In this document: positions 38,372 through 45,068 of the stretch, piece after piece
How the letters are laid out: each line of letters opens with the position of its first letter
Position numbering within the stretch: position 1 is the first letter of the stretch
NCBI GenBank assembly: GCA_965279705.1
Contig: OZ257257.1
Span: 3,162,001-3,226,000 of the forward strand
Length of the DNA stretch: 64,000 nucleotides
Origin: Stagnimonas sp965279705
Lineage (GTDB): Bacteria > Pseudomonadota > Gammaproteobacteria > Nevskiales > Nevskiaceae
Reading direction: 5' to 3'
Translations under genes and position numbers: made by a program
Notes under the pieces: generated by a model
Database searches by the model: none
What the model was told of the DNA's origin: nothing
The model's input: the letters and a program-made list of their open reading frames with translations, nothing else

Positions 38372-39079
38372 TTAGCGTTTTCGGACACTGCCGCTGCCGT
38401 TGACCCACGTCTTCAGCGACTTCGGCTCGCCTTGATAGACGATATCACCGCTGCCGTTGATCTCGGCATCCAGCGCCTCGACCGCGCCGACGCTGATGTT
38501 GCCGCTGCCGTTGACTTCGGCCTCCACCCGCTTGGCACTCACGCCGGGTAGATCGGCGTTGCCGCTGCCATTGATCTCGACCTTCAGGGCATCGACAGCG
38601 CCGGTGGCGACGACATTGCCGCTGCCGTCGACATCGAGCTTGAAGCTATTGGGGTCGAGCGCGTCGATCACCGCGTCGCCGCTGCCCGCTATCGTCAGGG
38701 CGCCGAGCTTGGGCATGACGATTTCGACCAGGATGGATTTGCGGGTGCGATAGCTGCCGCGGGTCTCGATGATGAGCGTCTCGCCGCGCACGTCCGTTCC
38801 GATCAGTTCCAGCAGGTTGTCGTCGCCGCTGATCTTCACGCTGACCACGTCGCCACGCGTCACCTTGAGTCGCTCGGCCGAGCGCAGTTCAATCTTCGTG
38901 AAGCGCGGCGGCGTGCGGGTCACCGTACCGGTAGTGCCGCTGCCCTCGCGCGGTGGCTGTCCGTTCAGCGTCACGGTGGTGCCCGCGAGCTTGTCGAAGA
39001 TGCCATGCCGCGCCTGAGCGGCTGATGCCGCGAGGCAGGCGAGTAGTGCCACGAACAGTATTTTGCCGGGTTGTTTCAT
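38372..39079 (-). CDS. exported GIN-domain (DUF2807) beta-helix protein
   Basis: 235 residues from the ATG at 39079 (AGGAGAATCCC upstream). A signal peptide (1-25, ending AAQA) is followed by a DUF2807/GIN-type beta-solenoid. The repeated turn GSGD/GSGN occurs six times at 15-24 residue spacing (AGSGDAVI, DGSGNVVA, NGSGNADL, NGSGNISV, NGSGDIVY, NGSGSVRK). At DNA level this gives imperfect direct repeats around GCCGCTGCCGTTG. Function of the family is poorly known. It is embedded between the permease and regulator genes, 10 and 18 bp away. Confidence 0.85.
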   Translation of the reverse strand: MKQPGKILFVALLACLAASAAQARHGIFDKLAGTTVTLNGQPPREGSGTTGTVTRTPPRFTKIELRSAERLKVTRGDVVSVKISGDDNLLELIGTDVRGETLIIETRGSYRTRKSILVEIVMPKLGALTIAGSGDAVIDALDPNSFKLDVDGSGNVVATGAVDALKVEINGSGNADLPGVSAKRVEAEVNGSGNISVGAVEALDAEINGSGDIVYQGEPKSLKTWVNGSGSVRKR

Positions 39080-39089
39080 GGGATTCTCC

Positions 39090-40322
39090 TTAAACACTGC
39101 GGGTGGCGAGCGCGGGGGCGAGCTGCGAGGCACGCCTTGCGGGCACCAGCACGGCAACGAGGCCCAGCACCCACAAAAAGACGACGCCGACCGGAATGTA
39201 GCGCCAGTCCAGTGGCGGCAGGTCGAAGGTGTTGACCATCCAATAGCTCAAGCCGAACGAGAGCCCCGCGCCGATGATTGCGCCCGCCGTGGTGATGAGC
39301 CAGCTCTCGACCAGGAAGTAACGCACGATGTCTCCCTTCTGCGCGCCCAGCGCGCGGCGGGTGCCGATCTGCTTCTTGCGCGCATTCACGTTGAACGAGG
39401 CTAAGCCCACGATGCCTAATCCCGTGATGATGACGATCAGCACGATGACGCTGACGAGGATGATCGCCATCGCCCGGTATTCGCCATAGGTTCTGGCCTC
39501 GATCTCGGTTTGCGTTTTGATGGAGTTGATGATGCGGCCGCTGTTGCTGTCGGTGAGCATTTTCTCGACCTGCGGCATCAGGCGATCGCGCTCGCCCGGT
39601 GCCGCGCGCACGATATAGCGTGCGAACGACAGTCGATAGTTGGAAAAAAACGCCGAGTACTCCAGCTGGCCCCAGCCGATCCACGGCGCCTGCGCGCGCT
39701 CAACAATGCCAACGATGGGGATCGGCAGCTGGTTGCCGTCGTAGAGCGTCTTGCCGACGGCATTGCCGTCCGGCGGGAACATCTTTTCGGCATAAGCCTT
39801 GCTCAGGATCGCTACCGGATTCTCGTATTGGCTGTTGATCTCCCGACCACGGATTTCGTCCTCGCGGAAATCGCGGCCAGCGATCAGCTTGAGCCCCAGG
39901 GTGTTCAGCGTGTGCGCATCGACCTCGTAGCGTGCCGCGCCGATGAAGTCCTCGGCCTTGCCGTCAGGTTTCGCGGCATACATGCTGGAGCCGCCGCTCT
40001 CCAGCAACGGGAAGGAATTGACGACGGCCGCATCGACAACACCTGGCATCGCACGCAAGGCTCTGAGATCAGCCTCGATTGAGCCCTTGGTGTCGAAGTT
40101 GGGCGCGAACGGAATGACGTTCATGCTGAACACGTTCTCCACATCAACACCGCTGGGCCTTGCCATTTTCTTCAGGCGATCCTGGATGATGAAAATCGCG
40201 TTGGTAATGATGGCCAGCGTGATGGCGCATTGCAGGGCGATGAGCACCGCGCCGGCGCGACTGCGGGTGAGCGCACGCAGAATGGGGCCTGCATCCAGCG
40301 CCAGTTTTTGAAAGAGATTCAT
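39090..40322 (-). CDS. ABC transporter permease, MacB/FtsX type (second)
   Basis: 410 residues. One N-terminal helix (residues 22-46), a large periplasmic MacB-type domain (to about 275), then three C-terminal helices in an FtsX domain containing NARKKQIGTRRALGAQKGDIVRYFL (written in the family as the IGTRRALGA coupling motif). Such permeases do not move substrate through the membrane but power periplasmic efflux through an adaptor. It pairs with the neighbouring permease and with ATPase and HlyD genes. Confidence 0.9.
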   Translation of the reverse strand: MNLFQKLALDAGPILRALTRSRAGAVLIALQCAITLAIITNAIFIIQDRLKKMARPSGVDVENVFSMNVIPFAPNFDTKGSIEADLRALRAMPGVVDAAVVNSFPLLESGGSSMYAAKPDGKAEDFIGAARYEVDAHTLNTLGLKLIAGRDFREDEIRGREINSQYENPVAILSKAYAEKMFPPDGNAVGKTLYDGNQLPIPIVGIVERAQAPWIGWGQLEYSAFFSNYRLSFARYIVRAAPGERDRLMPQVEKMLTDSNSGRIINSIKTQTEIEARTYGEYRAMAIILVSVIVLIVIITGLGIVGLASFNVNARKKQIGTRRALGAQKGDIVRYFLVESWLITTAGAIIGAGLSFGLSYWMVNTFDLPPLDWRYIPVGVVFLWVLGLVAVLVPARRASQLAPALATRSV

Positions 40323-40332
40323 GGGTGGCTCC

Positions 40333-41643
40333 TTATTGGGTCTTGAGCAGGCCGGCGGGTGCCAGCCGTGCCGCGCGCCAGGCCGGATACAGCCCGGCGA
40401 TGAGGCTGCTGACGAGTGCGATGCCGAGCGCCATCAGCAGCAGCTCGCCATTCAACTGCACCAGCTTTTCGTAGTTGCGATAGAGCTGCTTCACGCCTTG
40501 CAGGCCGGCGAGGGCCAGCAGCAGGCCGAGCACGCCGCCCAGCAAGCCGATGAGGCCGACCTCGACGAGATTCTTCTGCATGATCTGCAAGCGCGTGGCA
40601 CCCAGCGCACGGCGCAGGGCTGTCTCGCCGGACTTGCCGAGAAACTTCGAGAGCAGCAGGCCGACGATATTGAGCAGGCAGACGGCGAGGAACAGGAACG
40701 ACAGACCCAGCAGCACCTTCGAGTCTTCGGTGACCACATCGTTGACCTTCATCCAGTCCACCACATTGGTGAGCCGGTTGTTGAGCGGGCGCGGGTAGCG
40801 GCCGAGCTTTTTCTGCTCGCCCACGTACTGGTCGATGAAGGCCTGATAGGCCTCGCGGTTTTTTGTGTCCGGCAACTCGGCCCAGTATTGAAGCCAGACC
40901 TCTTCGGCATTCAGGAAATCCTGGAACGAATTGATCTGCTCGGGCTTCCAGCCATTGGTGTTGCCGAAACTCTTCAGTTCCAGTGGCTCGGTCAAGCCGA
41001 ACGGCACATATAGTTCTTCCGGCTTGGCGAAGCTGCCGTTGTTCAAGTCGTAGAACTTCGGCGTCGGGTTCCAGTCCTCGGTCACGCCGACCACACGAAA
41101 CTCGCGATCGTCGAGCTTCAGCATTTTGCCCACGCTGTTGGTGCCGCCGAACACCTTGTCATTGGTCTTCTTGGTCAGCACCACCAGTTGCTGCTGGTCG
41201 CGGTCGGCGGGGCTATCCCAGCCGCCGCCATAGATGAAGGGCACATCGAACATCTCGAAGAAATCGCGCGTCGTCACCCGCGCTTCGGCAAGAAACGCCG
41301 GCAGCTTGTTGCTGGGTTCCTGCACCGCAAAGCCGGAGCGGAACATAGCCACCTGCCGTTTGGGGATGTCGGATTTGAGCAGTGCCTGGGCATCGCGCCA
41401 GTTGAGCTGGGTAGGCGGCTGATTGGGCTGGCCCCAGGGTTCGTTGGGGTCCCAGCTGTCGAGCTGCACGGCGTAGAGCATGTCGCTCTTCTGCGGTATG
41501 GGGTTGTTGCTCATCAGCGTGTAGACCGTGAGCGTGGTCATGCATACGCCAATGCCCAAGCCGATCGCACCGATCATCAGCAGCGACAGCACGGGATTCT
41601 TGCGCAGGCTTTTCCAGGCGAGAAAAAGGTTGTGGGCGAGCAT
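40333..41643 (-). CDS. ABC transporter permease, MacB/FtsX type (first)
   Basis: 436 residues with the same plan: N-terminal helix (18-40), periplasmic domain (41-310), and a three-helix FtsX domain with ETALRRALGATRLQIMQKNL as coupling segment. The periplasmic domain differs clearly from the second permease, so the transporter is a heterodimer. The gap to each neighbour is 10 bp. Confidence 0.9.
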   Translation of the reverse strand: MLAHNLFLAWKSLRKNPVLSLLMIGAIGLGIGVCMTTLTVYTLMSNNPIPQKSDMLYAVQLDSWDPNEPWGQPNQPPTQLNWRDAQALLKSDIPKRQVAMFRSGFAVQEPSNKLPAFLAEARVTTRDFFEMFDVPFIYGGGWDSPADRDQQQLVVLTKKTNDKVFGGTNSVGKMLKLDDREFRVVGVTEDWNPTPKFYDLNNGSFAKPEELYVPFGLTEPLELKSFGNTNGWKPEQINSFQDFLNAEEVWLQYWAELPDTKNREAYQAFIDQYVGEQKKLGRYPRPLNNRLTNVVDWMKVNDVVTEDSKVLLGLSFLFLAVCLLNIVGLLLSKFLGKSGETALRRALGATRLQIMQKNLVEVGLIGLLGGVLGLLLALAGLQGVKQLYRNYEKLVQLNGELLLMALGIALVSSLIAGLYPAWRAARLAPAGLLKTQ

Positions 41644-41653
41644 TGTCGTTCTC

Positions 41654-42364
41654 CTAGGCGGCCAGCGCGTCGCGTGCAGCAGAGGCCTGCGAGAAGTCGG
41701 AGAAATCGCTCACCTGCCCGTCCATCACATGGATGTTGCGATGCGCGCGGCGCGCAAGTTCCGGGTCGTGTGTGACCATGACGATGGTGGTTCCCTTGGC
41801 ATTGATCTCTTCAAGCATCTCCAGCACCTGCCGCGCCATCAGTGAGTCGAGATTGCCCGTGGGTTCATCCGCGAACAGGATGCGCGGCGTGCCAGCCAGC
41901 GCGCGGGCAATGGCGACGCGCTGCTGCTGGCCGCCGCTGAGCTGGCTCGGCAGATGCTTGGCGCGACTGGCCAAGCCCACTTGTTCGAGCGCGCCCTCGA
42001 TGCGACGTCGGCGCTCCTTGCCGTCGAAGCCGCGATAGCGCAGCGGCACGTCGACGTTATCGAACACGCTCAGATCCGGGATGAGATTGAAGCCCTGGAA
42101 GATGAAACCGATCTTCTCGTTGCGCAGCCGCGAGCGAGCGGCGTCATTCAAGTGGCTGACGTCCTTGCTGTCGAGCAGATAGGTGCCGGTGTCGAAAGTC
42201 TCCAACAGACCCGCAATGTTCAAGAACGTGGTCTTGCCCGAACCCGACGGCCCGGTGACGGCGACGAACTCGCCCTCTTTCACGTTGAGACTGAAGTCGC
42301 GCAGCGCGTGGGTCTGCACGAGGTCGGTGCGGAACACCTTGCTGATATGAGTCATTTGCAGCAT
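41654..42364 (-). CDS. ABC transporter ATP-binding protein (MacB/LolD type)
   Basis: 236 residues from the ATG at 42364 with AAGGAG upstream. Walker A GPSGSGKTTFLN, Q-loop FIFQGFNLIPDLSV, signature LSGGQQQRVAIARAL and Walker B ILFADEPTGNLDS are complete. It belongs to the MacB/LolD branch, which energises FtsX-type permeases. The C-terminus has a short extra tail (QASAARDALAA). Confidence 0.93.
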   Translation of the reverse strand: MLQMTHISKVFRTDLVQTHALRDFSLNVKEGEFVAVTGPSGSGKTTFLNIAGLLETFDTGTYLLDSKDVSHLNDAARSRLRNEKIGFIFQGFNLIPDLSVFDNVDVPLRYRGFDGKERRRRIEGALEQVGLASRAKHLPSQLSGGQQQRVAIARALAGTPRILFADEPTGNLDSLMARQVLEMLEEINAKGTTIVMVTHDPELARRAHRNIHVMDGQVSDFSDFSQASAARDALAA

Positions 42365-42380
42365 GGGAAAACTCCTTGGG

Positions 42381-43655
42381 TTAGTCGCGCAGATAAAGGG
42401 TTTCGGCATCGTCAAAACTGTCGCTGCCGGTGAGGATGATTTCGTCGCCTTCTTTCAAGCCTTCGAGCACTTCGACCGAAGCGAGGCTGGTGGCCCCGGT
42501 GCGAATCGGCACACGCCGTGCAGTGCCATCGCTGACGACATAGGCGCTGCGACCGGCCCCGGCTTCGAGGAAGGGCCCGCGCTGCACTATCAGCACGCCG
42601 TCGCGCTGATCGAGCACGATGCGCACGCTCACACGCTGGTTCTGGCGCAGCTCTTTCGGCGTTTCGCCGTCGAAACGCACGCGCGCGATGACCTGGCCGT
42701 TCTGTACTTCGGGCGAGAGTGCAGTGAGCTTGCCCGCGTGGCGCTGCTCGCCCCAGACGATCTCGGCCGTCATGCCCAAGCCCATGCTCTGCGCATAGGT
42801 TTCCGGTACCTGGATTTCCACTTCGAGCGCAGAGAGATCGACGACGGTGAGCAGCGGCTGGTTGGCGGCGACGGCAGATTTCTGCGCGACCGAAAGCGTG
42901 CCGACGATGCCATCCACCGGGGCCTTCACCGTCAGATCTTCAGCGCGCCGAGCAAGGTTGGCAACCAGCAGCAGTTGCCGTTCGGCCTCCTGCTGGCGGG
43001 TCTTCAATTCAAAGTTCAGGCCTTCGGCCAGCAGGCCGGCTTCTTCCTGCATCTGCTTGGCGCGCACGCGGGCGACGGTGAGTTCATCGGCACGACGGGC
43101 GACTTCGATGTCGGGCATCACGCCGCGACGCTTGGCGTCTTCGGCACGCGCCAGCTCGCGCTCGCTCGCGCCCTCGGTGACCTTGGCCAGCTCGATGGCG
43201 AGCTGCCCTTGCGAGATGCGCGTGCGGGCATCTACCTTCTGTCGCGCCACGGCCGAGCGCAGGCTATCGAGATTGACCTGCTCGCGCGCCAACTCGTTGG
43301 TGATATCTGGGCTGTCGACGGTCGCCAGCACCTGGCCTTTCTTCACAGCTTCGCCGGCCGACACCAGCAGCGTCACCACGCCCGCACCGGTGGCATACAG
43401 CGTGGGGCTGACGGCCGCCACCGCCTTGCCTTGGGCAGAGACATCCGACACGAAGTTGCCGCGCGTCACCACCGCGAAGCGCAGCCGCTCGCGGGAGACC
43501 GAACGCTCGGCCGACGAGTAGCGCGACAGCGCCGGCCAGGCCGCCGCGACGATGAGCACCAGCACCACCGGCAACGCCAGCCAGCGCCATTTGCGGCGGG
43601 GGTTGGCGCTGACCAGAGCAGTGTCCTGCCCGGTGGTGCCCTGACTGATCGCCAT
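42381..43655 (-). CDS. HlyD/MacA-like periplasmic adaptor
   Basis: 424 residues. A short cytoplasmic N-terminus and one membrane anchor (residues 25-43), a lipoyl/barrel-sandwich fold split by a long alpha-hairpin (about 100-215), and beta-barrel/membrane-proximal domains. Such adaptors connect inner-membrane ABC permeases to an outer-membrane TolC-like channel. No TolC gene is present in the window, so a housekeeping TolC is presumably used. It starts 3 bp after the small repeat protein gene. Confidence 0.9.
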   Translation of the reverse strand: MAISQGTTGQDTALVSANPRRKWRWLALPVVLVLIVAAAWPALSRYSSAERSVSRERLRFAVVTRGNFVSDVSAQGKAVAAVSPTLYATGAGVVTLLVSAGEAVKKGQVLATVDSPDITNELAREQVNLDSLRSAVARQKVDARTRISQGQLAIELAKVTEGASERELARAEDAKRRGVMPDIEVARRADELTVARVRAKQMQEEAGLLAEGLNFELKTRQQEAERQLLLVANLARRAEDLTVKAPVDGIVGTLSVAQKSAVAANQPLLTVVDLSALEVEIQVPETYAQSMGLGMTAEIVWGEQRHAGKLTALSPEVQNGQVIARVRFDGETPKELRQNQRVSVRIVLDQRDGVLIVQRGPFLEAGAGRSAYVVSDGTARRVPIRTGATSLASVEVLEGLKEGDEIILTGSDSFDDAETLYLRD

Positions 43656-43658
43656 TTT

Positions 43659-44090
43659 TTAGACCTCGACCGGCGTGCGCTTGAAGTTGAAATGCTTCCA
43701 CACGGTCTTGAGCCAGACCTTCACGCTGTTGACGCGCGAGGTGTGCTTCACCAGCGTCACGCCAGCCTGGCGCTGCTGCCATTCGGCCACCGTGTAGCGG
43801 GCGGTCGGCGTGACGATGACCGGATCGAGCGTAACGGCGACGAGCGTCTTTTTGGCCGTCCACTCGGCCACGCTGTAGCGCGCAACCGGGGTGACGATGA
43901 CGCGATCCAGCACCACGGCGTTGCGCTGGGCGACGCGGGTCTGCCACTCACCGGCGCTGTAGTGCGCAGTGGGCGTGACCACGACCGTTTCGAGCATGGT
44001 GGCTTCGACGACCGGTGCGGCTTGAGCCGGGCTGTGCGCAGCGAGGAGCGTGAGCGCGGCGGTGAGGGCAAGGGCGATTGAGTTTTTCAT
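43659..44090 (-). CDS. small exported protein with a triple repeat, first gene of the ABC operon
   Basis: 143 residues. A signal peptide (1-24, ending SPAQA) is followed by three copies of a roughly 34-residue unit built on V(V/I)VTP(T/V)A(H/R)Y(S/T)xxEW: ETVVVTPTAHYSAGEW, DRVIVTPVARYSVAEW, DPVIVTPTARYTVAEW. A basic tail (WLKTVWKHFNFKRTP) ends the protein. I do not recognise the family. As the first gene after a sigma-54 promoter and in front of the adaptor, it could be an export substrate, a sensor of export failure or an accessory part (all inference). AAAGGAG precedes the ATG. Confidence 0.8.
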   Translation of the reverse strand: MKNSIALALTAALTLLAAHSPAQAAPVVEATMLETVVVTPTAHYSAGEWQTRVAQRNAVVLDRVIVTPVARYSVAEWTAKKTLVAVTLDPVIVTPTARYTVAEWQQRQAGVTLVKHTSRVNSVKVWLKTVWKHFNFKRTPVEV

Positions 44091-44125
44091 GGCGGACTCC
44101 TTTGGGGCGGTTACACCAGAGGTAA

Positions 44126-44142
44126 TGCCATGCCTGTGCCAA
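44126..44142 (-). promoter_or_regulatory. sigma-54 (-24/-12) promoter
   Basis: The minus strand reads TTGGCACAGGCATGGCA. It contains GG and GC separated by exactly 10 bp and matches the consensus YTGGCACGN4TTGCW at all but two positions. Transcription would start about 20-25 nt before the first ATG of the ABC-export operon, leaving just room for its AAAGGAG ribosome site. The operon itself encodes a sigma-54 activator. Confidence 0.8.
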
Positions 44143-44206
44143 GTCGCTAAAACTTAATAACTCATTGATTTATTGATGTTTTAAGAAACCCTATTGCTGC
44201 GAAACG

Positions 44207-44242
44207 GCGTCCGGACGCGGACAGCGGACACTCGAGCGGACA
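44207..44242 (-). promoter_or_regulatory. candidate upstream activating sequence for the sigma-54 promoter
   Basis: Three copies of GCGGACA (44217-44223, 44224-44230, 44236-44242) abut the 12-bp perfect palindrome GCGTCCGGACGC (44207-44218). They lie 65-100 bp upstream of the -24/-12 promoter, the usual enhancer distance, and directly beyond the stop codon of the preceding gene. Binding by the operon's own regulator is an inference. Confidence 0.55.
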
Positions 44243-44244
44243 CT

Positions 44245-44955
44245 TTACTGATGGCGTGCAACGATCTCCGCCCAGCGCTGTGCGGCCTGCGTCAGCAATT
44301 GCTCGAAGGCCTGCTGCTCGGCGGCAAGGCGCTTCTGGTCGATGCGCTCGGGCTTGCCCCACGCTTGGTCGAGGCCTGAGACCTGTGCCGTGGCTTCGAC
44401 CACGCCGTAGACGAAGCCGGTGCGCACGTCGATGAACACTGCTGAGGCCTGGCTGCCGATGTGGTCCTGCGCATCGGGCTTGCTGCCCAGCGGCAGCTTG
44501 GCGAGCGGTGCATAGCGACGGCCCTTGAGTTGAAAGGCGGTATCGACGGTGTAGACCAGCAGCATGTCGGCCTGGCTTTTGGCAGCGGCCATGCGCAGGT
44601 CGTCGATGGACTCGGGCTGCTCCGGCAGCATGGAGGCTTCGATGGCAAATGCGGTAGTCACCGCTGGCCAGCGCGCGAGCTGGTCGAGTTGTGGCGCGCC
44701 CAGAAGTTCCTGCGCCGGCAGCACCGTCAACGCGCCCTTGCCCTGCCCCTCTACGGTGAGCGATTGGTAGTGCGCGGCCTGCACCCGCGCCACCGCCATC
44801 CGCGCAGGGAAGCGCGACGACGGCTGTGGCGGTTCAGCCCCGGGTGCGACTGTGCGATTCAGAACCTGCATCGGCACCGCGCCACCGGGCGTGCGGTAGC
44901 TGGCGCAGGCGACACAAGACAAGGTGAGAACGGCAATCAGGACTCGGGACCACAT
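44245..44955 (-). CDS. lipoprotein of unknown function
   Basis: 236 residues from the ATG at 44955, chosen because it begins a lipoprotein signal (VLIAVLTLSCVAC). The mature part has alternating strands and helices, including RMAVARVQAAHYQSLTV, ADMLLVYTVDTAFQLKG and ASAVFIDVRTGFVYGVVEATAQV, and a glutamine-rich C-terminal helix. The pattern vaguely recalls CsgG/TolB-N-like folds (ARVQ..., DVRTG...), but I cannot assign it. It is divergent from the large exported protein gene and lies upstream of the sigma-54 operon. Confidence 0.65.
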   Translation of the reverse strand: MWSRVLIAVLTLSCVACASYRTPGGAVPMQVLNRTVAPGAEPPQPSSRFPARMAVARVQAAHYQSLTVEGQGKGALTVLPAQELLGAPQLDQLARWPAVTTAFAIEASMLPEQPESIDDLRMAAAKSQADMLLVYTVDTAFQLKGRRYAPLAKLPLGSKPDAQDHIGSQASAVFIDVRTGFVYGVVEATAQVSGLDQAWGKPERIDQKRLAAEQQAFEQLLTQAAQRWAEIVARHQ

Positions 44956-45068
44956 GGGGCATACCAGCAGATGAAGGTTGGGGCCGGTGGCCACGCCGCA
45001 AGAACTTTTCACGCCAAGCGCCGATCCACCACGGGAATAGACTGTTACATCACTTGAAGAGTACATCC

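Noticed and set aside
38380..38700. Regularly spaced DNA repeats that could suggest a CRISPR-like array
   Set aside because: The repeats are short, imperfect, in frame and encode the GSG(D/N) turns of the GIN-domain protein; spacers are coding.
42363..44081. Open frame of 572 codons on the plus strand opposite the HlyD and ATPase genes
   Set aside because: It is antisense to two well-supported genes; its translation is His/Arg/Gly-rich and without family motifs, as expected for the mirror of GC-rich coding DNA.
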